DNA from: Haematococcus lacustris
Taxonomy: Eukaryota > Chlorophyta > Chlorophyceae > Chlamydomonadales > Haematococcaceae
Length of the DNA stretch: 64,000 nucleotides
Assembly: GCA_030144725.1 (NCBI GenBank)
Contig: JASKMD010000001.1
Location: 560,702-624,701 of the forward strand
Direction of reading: 5' to 3'
The position numbers and the translations under genes are program-made. Every line of letters starts with the position of its first letter. Position 1 is the first letter of the stretch. The notes under the pieces are model-generated. The model ran no database searches, had not been told where the DNA came from, and saw only the letters and a list, made by a program, of their open reading frames with translations. This document shows, piece after piece, positions 9,862 through 20,661 of the stretch.

Positions 9862-12800
9862 CTGGAGCAGCGCCGCCAGCTCAATAAGAACCTGTTGTTG
9901 TTCAGGTTAGGTCCTCTGTCGCTAACAATGCTGTCAGGCCAGCCATGTAGCCGAAACACATTGTCGACAAAGAGCTTGGCATATTGTACCGCCGTCATGC
10001 GCTCCCAGGTCTTAGCCAAGTGCACCATCTTGGTCAGCCGGTCCACAATCACTAAGATTGAATCATGCTTGGCTGGTCCACTTGCAGGGAGCTTCACAAT
10101 GAGGTCAAGCGACACGGAGCCCCAAGGCCTCAAGGGAATGGGCAGCGGCTGAAGCTTGCCGGCCGGCTTCTGGGCGCTGGACTTGTTTAGTTGGCACGAG
10201 TGGCAGGTGCGCACGTAGTGCTTGACAGCCTCTGACACACCATGCCAGTCAAAATAGCGTGTCACTTGCTCGAGGGTCTTTGTCATGCCCAAGTGACCCG
10301 CAGACTTGGCATCGTGCATGGTGTATATCACTCTCCTCCTTAGCTTCTCATCATTAGGCACCACCACCTGGCCACGCTCTGTGAGCCACAGCCCCTCCAG
10401 CCGGTGTAGCTTCGAGGTGAAGGCGGCCTCGTCAAACCGCTTGTCCGCCCCGTAGGCCTGCTTGACTGCTTGCAGCAGCGTTGTGGGGTCTGACCCGTCA
10501 CTGGCCTCTTGTTGCTCTGTGTCCTGCCGCAGGGTTTCCCCCCCACCTGGCTGCAGCCCTCTAGGCGTGCCGGCAGCCATGTCAGCAGGCGGGGTCAGCT
10601 TGCCAGCCTCATAGGCCCTCTCCCTAGCCACAACCTGCTCTCTCTCAGCCACCTTGCGGAGCTCAGCTGCTGTGCGGCGGGTGGTGGCAGCCAGCACTGC
10701 ACCTTCACGTCCAGGCACCAGCAGCAGCACCGGGCAGCTCTCCGTGTCAGGCATGGTTAGCGCCGGGTTGCGGCTGATGGGATCAGCCACATTGTCCGCA
10801 CCAGGGTGGTACTTAATCTCATACTTGTAACGAGACAGCTCCTCCATCCACCTTGTCTGCCGCCTTGACAGGTTCGCTTGCGTTTGTAGGTAGATTAGGG
10901 GGTTGTGATCAGTTTGTATTGTAACGTCTACAGCTCCGTCTAGATAGCACCTCCACTCTCTTACAGCCCTGATGATGGCCAGCAGCTCCTGGTCTCCTGT
11001 AGAGTACCTTGTCTCTGGTGGTGACAACTTTTTACTGGTGTAAGCAATGGGTTTGCCTTCTTGCAGCAGCACTGCTCCAGTGCCCACCAGCGACGCGTCA
11101 GTGCACACCACAAAGGGCTTTGTAAAGTCAGGCAGCGCCAACACAGGAGCAGAGCACAGGGCGTCTTTCAGGCCATTAAATGCTTTCATTTGTGCGTCCC
11201 CAAACTTTTGCCAGTCGAACTGGGCCGCAGCCGTCTTGCTGGTCAGGTCGGTCAGTGGCGCGGCGATAGCACTGAAGTTAGGAATGAAGCGCCGAAAATA
11301 GTTCGCCAACCCCAAACAGGCTTGCAGGTCCTTTAGGTTGCGCGGAACGTTCCACTCCCGGACCACTTTCACTTTTGCTGGGTCGACTGCAATGCCATGT
11401 TCGCCCACAATGTGGCCGAGGAACGTCAGCTCTGTTTTGTTGAACTCGCACTTCGATCGCTTTGCATAGAGCTTGTGCTGCCTCATGAGCTCCAGCACTT
11501 CTCTGAGATGCTGCACATGCTCCTCAGCAGAGTTGCTCATCACCAGGATGTCGTCAATGTAAACCAGCACCGACTTGTTGATTAGGGGTCGAAACACGTT
11601 GTTCATGGCTCTTTGGAAGGTTGCAGGAGCGTTGGTCAGGCCAAAACACAGCACTTTGAATTGGAACTGCCCCATGGGCGTCAGGAATGCTGTCTTGGGC
11701 CGGTCCGCCTCAGTGATTCTGATTTGATGGTACCCAGATTGCAGGTCAAGTGAGCTGAACACCTTCTTGCCAGCCAGCTTGTCAAAGAGATCGTCAATTC
11801 TGGGCAGGGGGTATCTGTCTTTCACCGTCAGCTTATTTAGAGCTCTGTAGTCAATGCACATCCTTAAAGATCCATCCTTCTTCTCCACAAACAACACCGG
11901 GGCTCCAAAGGGACTGCTGCTGGGCTCTATCAGCCCCCTGGCCTGCAGCTCTGACACTTGTCTCTTGACCTCAGCCTCCTCCCTGGGGCTCAGCTTGTAA
12001 GGCCTCTTGTAGGGTGGCTGGGCATCAGCCTCCAACCTGATGGTGTGCCCTACGCCCCTGTCTGGGGGCAGACCCGATGGCATGTCCTGGAACACATCAG
12101 AGTACTCCTCTAGCACAGCCTGCAGCTCTGCTTCTGTGACTAGTCCTGGTTTATCCTTGCCATTGCTCCCCTTGCAGCCTGCCACTGCAGCAGCCAGGCT
12201 TCCCTTGTGCCAGCCCTCCTTGTCACGTTCACTGCCAGGCTGCACCAACAAGAGCAAGCTGCGGCATCCCTTGCGAAGCAGCCTCGCCGTCTGTCCCACG
12301 CTGAGCGGTTCCACTGGCTCGACAAGTCCTCCTGAGGCTGCGGCAGCCTGAGCTACGGCCTCGAATGATGGCAGATGCTTCGGACGCAATGCCAGCAGGT
12401 TCACAGGTTTGCCCTCAGGCGACAGCAACGTGCACACCCCGTGTTTCGGTTTCATCATCACGTCGTGGACGAACAGCCAGTCCGATCCCAGGATTAGGTC
12501 GACACCTTCAATTACTCTGGGCATGACTCTCGCCATTAAGGTGGTCTTGCTCTTCTGAATTTCCAGCAGGCCTGTCCTCTTTTCATTCAACACGACACGT
12601 TCATTGTTAGCAGTCAGCACTGATGTTGGCGCCATGACTCCCCGCTCCAGGGTAGCATCAGCTGTGCCTATCTTGTGCTTTTCCAGCCACTGTTCACTGA
12701 TGATGCTGAAGGTAGCGCCCGTGTCCATCATAATCAGGCATGGTCTGCCTCCAAATCGGGCCACATACATGAATGGCAGTTGTAGTGTTCCAGCCTTGTC

Positions 12801-12929
12801 AAAGAGAGCCTCTCTTGGTGCACACGCCAGGGTAAGTTTCTTACACAGGGATCCCTCCTGGAACACTGGTATCGACTCATCCAATGGCGGTCCTGGCAGG
12901 TCAGCACCTTGTTCCCACCAGGCAAAGCC
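9801..12929 (-). CDS. pol: Gypsy pol: protease, reverse transcriptase, RNase H, integrase N-part
   Basis: The frame continues directly from gag after a UAG. From the first in-pol methionine (12884) it has 1,027 codons. Protease DTGA is at about residues 54-57. RT runs from about 315, with RYPLPRIDDLFDKL, SLDLQSGYHQI and the catalytic YIDD at 442-445. RNase H follows with CTDAS and TDHNPLIYL. The integrase zinc-binding H-H-C-C segment (HDAKSAGHLG...CHSCQLNK) and the first catalytic Asp (LDLIVKLP) come next. The expected order RT-RH-IN defines Ty3/Gypsy. Near 9,885 the frame shifts just after SDRGPNL and reads out into 20-30 unrelated residues before the stop. Confidence 0.93.
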   Translation of the reverse strand, partial: GFAWWEQGADLPGPPLDESIPVFQEGSLCKKLTLACAPREALFDKAGTLQLPFMYVARFGGRPCLIMMDTGATFSIISEQWLEKHKIGTADATLERGVMAPTSVLTANNERVVLNEKRTGLLEIQKSKTTLMARVMPRVIEGVDLILGSDWLFVHDVMMKPKHGVCTLLSPEGKPVNLLALRPKHLPSFEAVAQAAAASGGLVEPVEPLSVGQTARLLRKGCRSLLLLVQPGSERDKEGWHKGSLAAAVAGCKGSNGKDKPGLVTEAELQAVLEEYSDVFQDMPSGLPPDRGVGHTIRLEADAQPPYKRPYKLSPREEAEVKRQVSELQARGLIEPSSSPFGAPVLFVEKKDGSLRMCIDYRALNKLTVKDRYPLPRIDDLFDKLAGKKVFSSLDLQSGYHQIRITEADRPKTAFLTPMGQFQFKVLCFGLTNAPATFQRAMNNVFRPLINKSVLVYIDDILVMSNSAEEHVQHLREVLELMRQHKLYAKRSKCEFNKTELTFLGHIVGEHGIAVDPAKVKVVREWNVPRNLKDLQACLGLANYFRRFIPNFSAIAAPLTDLTSKTAAAQFDWQKFGDAQMKAFNGLKDALCSAPVLALPDFTKPFVVCTDASLVGTGAVLLQEGKPIAYTSKKLSPPETRYSTGDQELLAIIRAVREWRCYLDGAVDVTIQTDHNPLIYLQTQANLSRRQTRWMEELSRYKYEIKYHPGADNVADPISRNPALTMPDTESCPVLLLVPGREGAVLAATTRRTAAELRKVAEREQVVARERAYEAGKLTPPADMAAGTPRGLQPGGGETLRQDTEQQEASDGSDPTTLLQAVKQAYGADKRFDEAAFTSKLHRLEGLWLTERGQVVVPNDEKLRRRVIYTMHDAKSAGHLGMTKTLEQVTRYFDWHGVSEAVKHYVRTCHSCQLNKSSAQKPAGKLQPLPIPLRPWGSVSLDLIVKLPASGPAKHDSILVIVDRLTKMVHLAKTWERMTAVQYAKLFVDNVFRLHGWPDSIVSDRGPNLNNNRFLLSWRRCSRWTWTCQVLTTPKRMVRRNA

Positions 12930-14216
12930 CTATTGATCATCATTGTAAGCCCCACGGCTACCACGGTGCTGTTGCTTGTTGGCACAGTCTTTGGCGTAGT
13001 GTCCTCGCCCTCCACACTCGTAGCACACGTCACTGGGCTGGTTGGGCCCCTTGTGTCTCTTCCGGTCACGGTCACGGTCGTCAGCGAACGACACATGGCG
13101 TGCGTCCCGGCTTGGACTGCGGCCTCTGTGCCCTCGACCCTCATCACGACGCCGCAGGTCTGCTGGCTGGAATCGGTCCAGGCGCTCATTCAGACGATTC
13201 TGCAAAGCACGCCCACCATCAGCAGAGCGACTCCGTGAGCGCCCATTGCTCCTTCCACTGAAGGTGCGCCCTCGCCCCGCAAACACGGCCCCGCAAACAC
13301 GGCCACTAGGCCCACCATCAAACTCCTCGTCGTCCAGCAGAGGTGCAGCAGTGACAGCGGTGACAGCTCGCACAGACACTTTGGCAGCTCGCGCAGCAAC
13401 ATCACGCCCACGTGCAAAAGCAAGCAGTGCATCCAGCGACTCCCATCGCTTCCCATCAGGCATAGTCGCACACTCTCGCTTCAGTTCAGGTTTCAGGCCA
13501 GCGATGAAGTACATACATAGCAGATCCTGGGGCAGTCGATGCAAGCGCATGGCTAGCAGAGAAAACTGCAGGCAATAGCTCATGAGCTCTGCTCCCTTCT
13601 GGTGATACTCCCGATCCACCAACTTCTGCATCAATTCGGCCTCGTTATTCTGGTCCGTACACCCAGTAGCCCTTCTAAGCCATGCCTCTAGCTCCGCATC
13701 TGTGAGGTCTTTACCCTGCTGCCTGTAGCTGCTCACCAGCTGGAGCACAGCAGCCTTCAGATCTCCACTCAGCGCCTGCAGCACTCCCGCCACCAGGGGC
13801 TGCTGCGTGGCACGACACCATTGACCCACAAGCCAGAAGTAAGACTCAAAGTCTCGACTACGCAGCACATCATCAACCTTCCAAGCCTCAGGTAGGCTCA
13901 CGTTCGTTCTGACCACATGCTGTGCCGCTGGTGCTTGCAGCGACCGACCACTTGCCTCTCCCAGGCCAGCTCCGCCAAGATTCGCAAGCGCTCCATGCTG
14001 ACTTGCACCAGCCTCAGCCGCACTTCTCGAAGGGACCTCGCCGCCCTCACGCCCATTGCTTCCTGGGCCAGCACTACGCTTCTCTCGCAGCTCCCGCTCT
14101 TTTGCGGCCAACTGAGCTTGCAGCGCGTCCACAGTCCTTTGCAGCTCCTCCGGGCTTCTGCCCACTTCCATTGCCACTCGCGCAGAATCGACCTCCCCCG
14201 ATGGGTTCATCGTCAT
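12930..14216 (-). CDS. gag: Gypsy gag (capsid/nucleocapsid polyprotein)
   Basis: The frame has 428 codons ending in UAG. It has an N-terminal heptad-like region (EELQRTVDALQAQLAAKERE), a capsid-like helical middle (LRRATGCTDQ...LMQKLVDREYHQKG), then a basic RS/RD-rich segment. A single CCHC zinc knuckle, CYECGGRGHYAKDC, lies near the C-terminus. The knuckle packages element RNA. Translation likely starts at 14216 or at the next Met two codons on. pol follows in the same frame, only a UAG away, so readthrough would make Gag-Pol. Confidence 0.93.
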   Translation of the reverse strand: MTMNPSGEVDSARVAMEVGRSPEELQRTVDALQAQLAAKERELREKRSAGPGSNGREGGEVPSRSAAEAGASQHGALANLGGAGLGEASGRSLQAPAAQHVVRTNVSLPEAWKVDDVLRSRDFESYFWLVGQWCRATQQPLVAGVLQALSGDLKAAVLQLVSSYRQQGKDLTDAELEAWLRRATGCTDQNNEAELMQKLVDREYHQKGAELMSYCLQFSLLAMRLHRLPQDLLCMYFIAGLKPELKRECATMPDGKRWESLDALLAFARGRDVAARAAKVSVRAVTAVTAAPLLDDEEFDGGPSGRVCGAVFAGRGRTFSGRSNGRSRSRSADGGRALQNRLNERLDRFQPADLRRRDEGRGHRGRSPSRDARHVSFADDRDRDRKRHKGPNQPSDVCYECGGRGHYAKDCANKQQHRGSRGAYNDDQ

Positions 14217-14481
14217 ACCTGTACCGCACGCGGGTACCCAGACTCACTCTAGCCTCTCCTCACAACCGTTCACAGCCGACGCTTCTCTAAGCGTTACCCG
14301 CAAGCTTAGCGCACAGCTCCTCCGCCTCTTTCCACAGCCGGCGCACTACACTCAGTTCCCGGCGTTGCTCAGGCGAATGCGGGAACTCGACCGCACTTCC
14401 ACACGCCAACCAATACCCACGCACGTCCTCTGACGCTAGGCTCGGGCAGAAATGCGCTAGACGGACCCAGTCGGGTTCGGC

Positions 14482-14499
14482 AACATCGGTCGGAAACCA
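14482..14499 (-). promoter_or_regulatory. Primer-binding site of the Gypsy element
   Basis: Just after the 5' LTR the element strand reads GTGGTTTCCGACCGATG. TGG one base from the LTR fits complementarity to a tRNA 3' CCA end. The cognate tRNA could not be identified by eye. Confidence 0.55.
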
Positions 14500-14500
14500 C

Positions 14501-14690
14501 TGTTGCGTTCGTGGCAATGGTGTTCCAAGTGTGCCTACACAGATCAGGGCGTAGTCCATCTGCCTGGGTATCGAACCCAGCCTCAGAACACCTCACCACT
14601 CACACATTTCTCACAGGGGACTTGTCATGTCACTTGAGACCTTTCAGATATTCGGCCGCATGCGATCTTACTCAGCATGGTCACGTAACA
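14501..14690 (-). repeat. 5' LTR of the Gypsy element
   Basis: It appears identical to 8,663-8,852. It contains GGGTTCGATACCC, a tRNA T-arm/B-box-like stretch (element strand), whose meaning is unclear. Confidence 0.95.
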
Positions 14691-15747
14691 GCGGGGGTGA
14701 CCAGTAGCAAAAGCCAAGCAATGCTTTCCTTGAGGTTGCAGTTATTACACTTTCATACCTTTCCCTGCCATGCTCTGAGTCAGAGCCTCTGACCTGTCCA
14801 AGCCACCTGCTACTACACTAAGGCTGCCATGCTCCCACTGCTTGCTCAGGAGCAGGTGGAAGAAGGGCTGCGCATACAGAGAAACAGACTTACAGATACA
14901 GTCTTGTAACTCAAATGGAACTCAACAGATACAGTCGTGTAACTCAATGGGACCCCTCCAAGCATGCTCCACATGCTCCACATGCTCTATACATATGCTA
15001 GCCATGGTGCACGACCACCCACTGTATGATTGTCGAACAAACCAGTAAATCTAACTGTACGTTGGCGCTGTTGAACCCTCCAAGTCCACGTACAGCTGTG
15101 CAAGCCACACAGCAGGCCGGCACGCACACAACAAGTAAGACATGCATACTGACGCCGGGAAAGGCCGGCATGGGAAAGGCCTATGTGCCCAAGTGCTACA
15201 CGCAACCACAGCGTCTGTGATTCTTCCAAGTCCGGCCCCACCCCGGCAGGATGTTTTTACAAAGGTCAGCGTGTGCTTCGCTGTCCTGTGTGCCCGCCAC
15301 CTGGTTAACAGGTGCGACATAAGCGGGCCCAGCAACGGTTTGCGATGCCAAACAAACTGCCTAGTACCAGGACTCTTACAAACTCTGCCATCAACGCCCC
15401 GGGACTGGGACCGGGGTAGGTGGGACTCTTTTCTACATGCCATCTTCATCCATGGCCACCCTCGACCGCTGGGCTCCCTGTCAACCTGTTAGCTGATGCA
15501 GGCTCAGCTTATCCTAGCAGGGAGCCAATGGGCAAGAGGCGGAGAGCAGGCGGCTAGGGGCTGGGGCGCAGGGGGCCAGGGTGGCGGTGGCAATCGGCAA
15601 CGGGTAGAAGACAGGATCAACATGTCGATGCCTTGCGCACATGAACATGGGAGCAACAAACTCAAAACACCGCCGTCTTGTTGCGGCATGCAGTACGCAA
15701 TGTTGGGCGGGGACCAGTACTCAGACACTTAACTACATCAAAAACAA
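14691..15747. other. Spacer between PPC-like copies 1 and 2
   Basis: Bases 14,695-14,865 are the far upstream part of unit 1, homologous to 20,490-20,660. From about 15,285 the sequence is homologous to 25,577 onward (start of unit 2). No gene is seen; 14,870-15,280 has no match in the window that I noticed. Confidence 0.6.
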
Positions 15748-18700
15748 TTATTTCAGTAACGCAAGCGTGGTGTGACTAGCGGCTACATTACTGAGTGTTG
15801 ATGACACCTGCAGACCTGCACCTCGGCAGCTCCACAACATCCACCAGGTGCTGGGGCTGGAGGACGACTGCAGGTAGCCCAGCGAGCCAATGATGGCCTG
15901 TGACCCATTGGCACGACCAAGGATGAGGTGCATGGTGGGCTGCCACAGAGTAGGATGTTAGCCATCACAATGGCTTGCAAAGGGCAGCATACTTGTCGTG
16001 CAGAGAGTCTTGATACACCTGTTGCTCAGACCTGTTGCTTTTGGCCTTGTACACTTTGCTAGCTTTGAATGCGTATGTTGTGTGGCTCCGTCTCAGCTGA
16101 TGGCGACTCGAACTTCGCTATCACCGCACTGCAACACGACACAGCCACAGAAGGTGTGGGCGCAACTCACCACATGCAGCACACTCCATGTCTGGATGAC
16201 ACTGATGTTCACATGTTGTGGCCTTGCCTGCCTTGCCTGGACATTAGCGCTGTGCAGTCTCAGTTTGTGCGCTGTGCAAAAGGCAACGTCAGCATGCGCC
16301 ATGCCAGGCTGCGCACAAGGCACGCAAGAGGAGGGGGCGATAGGAGAGCTACATGCGTGCACTGACCTGGCGCTCCCGCCCCATGCCTCCCCACACCACC
16401 AGGTAGTCCTGGCCGGGCTGCGCAGTGAAGGTCGTGCGCACGCCCCAGTCGCCGTTGTCGCAATTGTTGCCCTCAAGGCTGCCTGTCTGCTTCAGCTGCA
16501 GGCAATGCACATTTGATGGCCAGGCTAAGCTTGCATGAAGCAGCATAGCAGAAACTGGGGTGTGGCTGGCAGTTGAGTTGCGGTGGATGAGGCGAGCCTG
16601 AGCCAGTCTGCTCGAGGCACACAAGTGCTCAGTGCCAGCAAAGCCCAGGGATTGAGGAGCATGCCTGGCGTTCAACGCTTGGCTCTTGCTAGAAATGGAT
16701 ACCAGGGTCAGGGTCAGGGTCAGGGTCAGGGTCAGGGTCAGGGTCAGGGTCAGGGTCAGGGTCAGGGTCAGGGTTGTGTTCCTAGCATATGGTGCAGCCC
16801 ATTTGTGCCTTACATCGAAGGCTCCCCAGCCCAGCCCTCACCGCAGCTTTGGCCGCCTCATCCTTCCCGCACGCCGCCGGGTCTGCCTTGTAGATCGTGA
16901 GCTTGGGCGTCACACCCCCATGGCCAGTGTACTTGCATGCGCGGAGGCTGACCGTGCGCACCACCGTGTCATCGCCACGCAGTAGGAAGGTAAAGTCGGT
17001 CTTGGGCAGGTAGGGAGCCAGGCAGCAGTCCTTGCATGGGCCACGCTGGTCAATGCCCACAAACTGAACATCGCCCGCCTTGAGCCCCACCAACCGCAAT
17101 GGGTCTCCGCAGGTGCCTGGCATGGCGGCGCAGGTATGCTCGGGGCAGATCGAACATGGCATGGGCGACACAGTCATTGTCCATGTGGGTGACAAGTGTG
17201 ACTGGGCACTGGTCAAAAGTGACTAGGGTGACAACAAGTCAATAAGGGTCCTAATGTCTACATGGTGCGCAATACCCGCTGACGAGAGTGGCTGCAAGCC
17301 AGCCCTTCACACCATGCATCAGTCGCCCGCTAGCGTGAATGTATTGATGCTGCCATGGGCCCTTGGCCAGGCATGGCAGGATGAGTGGGCAGCAGCAGGT
17401 TGTGCATAGGTACCTGTTGCTGGCGGCTTGGTGCCTATTGGGACTCCCACGTCAACGTTGATGTACGGGTTGCCACACGGGGTTGAGCCAAACTGTCGAA
17501 GCAGGCAGGCAGGCAGGCAAGCAGGATGGTTGTCAGCTGTACAGCACAGGTCGTCATCAATTGCCTGCTCCATAACTCTGGTGAAAGCGCAGGCCTACAT
17601 GCAAAGAAAGGACTGTCATCTTGTCTCTGTCAGTGACCGCTGAGACATGCTTGCATGTTCCGCATGGTTACATTCACATGGCACAACATTGTTGCACGAC
17701 GCATATCCATGGAATCAGTGTGTCGTGCTTTAGCCTCGATAGATGCAACTACATGCACTTCAATGCACCCAGCTGAGAGTGGTTAGGTGCTGCCATGACT
17801 GCGGAGATCCTTCTGTCATCCCAGATATGGTTCAGGGTCAGGTGCAGATCTAGTGGCCCAACCCACTGCTGGTGGTGTGAAGGTGGGTGGGTGTGCATTA
17901 GAGCCATGCACTGCATCATGTGACCTGCACCCTGACCACACTGGCCTGCTGGCCTGCTGGGCTGCTGGGCTGCCGTAGTACTCAGCCAGCAGCACTACCT
18001 CCATGCTGACAAGTGGGTCAAGTACAGCACAACGCTCTTTGTCTGACATAGCATAGGCGTCCACAACTGGCTTGGCATCTCATTGTCAGGATGTAAGGGT
18101 GCTACAACCAACAAGGCGCCTTCAGCATAGGTGGCTTTGACATAGGTGCTTGTAAGGTGGTCTGCTCCCAAAGTGGGTAAACCAGAGACATGGATGGGCA
18201 TGCTGTGCCAGGGAATGCAGCGTACACATGAGGCGGCTAGCATGTGCAGCAGGAGGGCTGCTCAACTTCAGGAACACACCGCCTCAGGCCTTGGTGTGTG
18301 TTCTGTGTGGGTGAGGGATACAGGGAGGGTAGGGCACTGCATGCAAGTGTTGAGGTGTAGTCTAGTTGCAGGGCTTACAGAGTACAGAGGGTAACGTGCA
18401 CGAGCACAAGTGGTCAGTATACTCTGTCTCATGCCCTCCTCCCTGTGCCTTCTCTTCCTCCCCTTCCCTCCTCCTCTGCCCTTGTTGCCCTGTGGCCCTA
18501 GGCCCACGGCCTGCCCACACGCATAATGTCGAGCTGGCTCATAATTACCTGGTTTGGCTGCGTGACTGCCTCTGACACCACCAGGTACTCCTGACCGGCC
18601 TTGGCAATGAACGTGGGGCCATTGCATTCGTCTCTACCAATTGCACTGGCCACTGTCACCTGCAACAGGAAGCTCAAAGCTCGAGGCTCAAGGCTTGGGG

Positions 18701-20046
18701 CTGCAGCAATGGAGTATGGGCCAAGCGAGGCTAGCCTGAGCTGGGTTTCCTGCCCAGCTTGCTCCCATGGTGGCAACATCTCATTGTCAGGTTCTAAGGG
18801 AGCTACGACCCACAGCCCTCCCGCAGCCCTCCTGCGAATAGAGTATAGAACACAGGCCTACACGGGTGAATAAGGCGCCAGGCTGCTGCTCACCGCCTTG
18901 AGCGCAGCCGCCTCCAAGCTGCAGATGCCCGGTTGAGCTCTGAACACATGCAGATTGTTGTAGCGGTAGTTTCCTGTATGGGCCCGGCAGGTGCTAAACC
19001 TGATACTGCGGTCGTGGTCCTCGGCCTGTAGGAGGTAGGTGATGTCTGCACCAGCCAGCCCCTTCCAGCTGGGCTTCTGGTCGCAGGTGCTGGCTGTCAA
19101 GCCCAGCATCACGTAACTGTTGGCCGGCAGGCTTTGGACGATGGCTGGCTTACTGCAGGTGCCTGTGGCTGCGGGTCATGGCACACAGCAGCAGCTGATC
19201 AGGAGCACAAGGCACTGGCATCAGGGACCGTGGTGGTGATGGCTGGCTTCAAGGAGTGTGGAGGTGGCTGTTTGTTGTTGTACCCGCTTGTACAGCTGCT
19301 GGGCGTAGCCCATGATCAGGCTTCGGTTTACCCGACAGCGTGGTGTGGTTGCTGGGCCTGGCCCATGATCAACTTGGGTATAAAAAGTGCAGATGCACTG
19401 AATGGTAGCATGTACATAGATGGGTGCATCATGGACGGGCATTGAGCTTGCCTGTATCAAGGGATGACTTGGGGCGTGTCTGCAAAGACAAGGGTGACAT
19501 GGGGTGTGTGGCAGCTTGGCAGCTGATAGCATTGCATGGCCACACAATGCTTTTCTTGCACAAATCCCCACAGGCTCGATGAGCAAGGAAGTGGATTCGC
19601 AGCATGCTGGTTTGTGATGGGCAGGAGGTGGCTGGTGTTGTTGTTGCTGTTGTTGTTGTTGTCGTTGTTGGTGGTAGTGGTAGTGGAGCCAGCCCGGTAT
19701 GGCTGTTGAGGGTAAGGGACTCACGTCTGAGGCCTGTTGCAGCTGGCGGCCACCAACACCTGTAGATCAGAGCAGGGTGCGGGGTTTGAGGCAGTGCGAA
19801 GGTTTGCAGGGGTTCGGCACTCTCTTAGGCAAGCAAGGCTAGGCTGGGATCCGCCGGGTATGAGAGGGGTGGAAGCCGCATCTTAATGAATTCGTAGCAG
19901 GCGGGTGCGTGGTCACATCGCGGACGCTCACTGTTCAGCGGGCGAAGCAAGCCAGACTCGGCGCCAAGTTCGGAAGCTGCCCCCAGTAGCGTCAACAACA
20001 GCAACGCGGCTGTGCTCCCGCGGGTGAGCGAGGCAGATGCAATCAT
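15748..20046 (-). CDS. PPC-like secreted protein gene, copy 2
   Basis: The signal peptide is in exon 1 (20046-19932). Module 1 is exons 19162-18894 and 18659-18549; module 2 is exons 17492-17414, 17116-16842 and 16495-16367. The C-terminal exon is 15939-15748. Phases agree from 19162 to the stop. Each module has a TC(S/G)xP start, an xRFSTC or VSLRAC strand, and a second half ending in FxAxxGQ(E/D)YLVV. This pattern resembles PPC beta-sandwich domains of secreted proteins, such as TTFTAQPGQDYLVVWGG. The short exon joining the signal peptide to module 1 (near 19,740-19,800) is not settled. The product is inferred to be extracellular, ligand unknown. Calling it PPC is by pattern only. Confidence 0.6.
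16703..16774. repeat. (GGGTCA)n hexamer repeat in an intron of copy 2
   Basis: It holds about 12 units. The allelic position in copy 3 (27,006-27,053) has about 8 units including one GGGCCA. Confidence 0.95.
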
Positions 20047-20661
20047 TTGAGGAGTGCTGAGCGTACCTTGCGGTTATGGCGGAAAGTGGAAACTGGGCAA
20101 GTGCCCCCCGCATAGTGTGACATCTTTAGGAGAGCACGTCAGCTCCCCCGCCCGGGGGCCCGGGTGTCCGGCCCCCAACATCGACGCTTGATGCATCCCC
20201 GTCGTGCGGTAAGCGTCTCGCCCCGGATAACCCTACAAATAAGAGGCCTGGGATCGAGACCACGACGCCGCATTGAACGTGAAGTCCCGCAGCATTCTGT
20301 CTGTATGTCGATTCGTCTGTCAGTCTGTATGTCTCCGCAACATTCCTCCTTTCTTTCTTTCTTCCTTTCTTGCATTCTTCGTTCTCGACGCTCGATACTC
20401 CCCTCCAGCGAGCACTGGTCTACACAAGATAAGCTGTTACATCAAAGCCTGAGCAGCCATGAGTCCCCGGAAAGGCCAGTTCGTTGTTCCTTTGAACCCC
20501 ATGTAGCAAAGCCAAGCCCTGGTTTCCTTGAGGCTGCAGTAACAGCTGTTCCATACCTTACCCTGCCATGCTCTGACTTGCCCAGACCACCTTCCGCTAC
20601 TACACCAAGGCTGCCATGCTCCCACTGCTTGCTCATGTGTCAGCATAGCCCAGGTGGAAGA
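20047..20661. promoter_or_regulatory. Upstream region of PPC-like copy 2, up to the Copia insertion
   Basis: It appears identical to 30,298-30,760 over most of its length. It contains the CCCGCCCGGGGGCCCGGGTG palindrome and a TTTCTTTCTTCC pyrimidine run. It presumably holds the promoter; no core element is assigned. Confidence 0.4.

Larger units (their letters stand above)
8663..14690 (-). mobile_element. Ty3/Gypsy LTR retrotransposon (chromovirus type), nearly complete
   Basis: This is a 6,028-bp element on the minus strand, bounded by two 190-bp LTRs that look identical and start TG and end CA. A 4-bp GCGG lies at both outer borders (8659-8662 and 14691-14694). Order 5'-3' is LTR, primer site, gag, protease, RT, RNase H, integrase, chromodomain, polypurine tract, LTR. 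Identical LTRs imply a very recent insertion. However, a UAG separates gag from pol in the same frame, and a one-base frame break lies in the integrase. It inserted into the upstream region of PPC-like copy 1, whose sequence continues on both sides. Confidence 0.95.
1..14865 (-). repeat. Tandem segmental duplication, unit 1 (interrupted by mobile elements)
   Basis: Bases 1-1430 align with 18,990-20,440 and 29,250-30,690. The upstream part of the same unit reappears at about 8,590-8,640 and 14,695-14,865, on either side of the Gypsy element. The unit is therefore the same as units 2 and 3 but has been split by about 13 kb of insertions. Confidence 0.8.
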
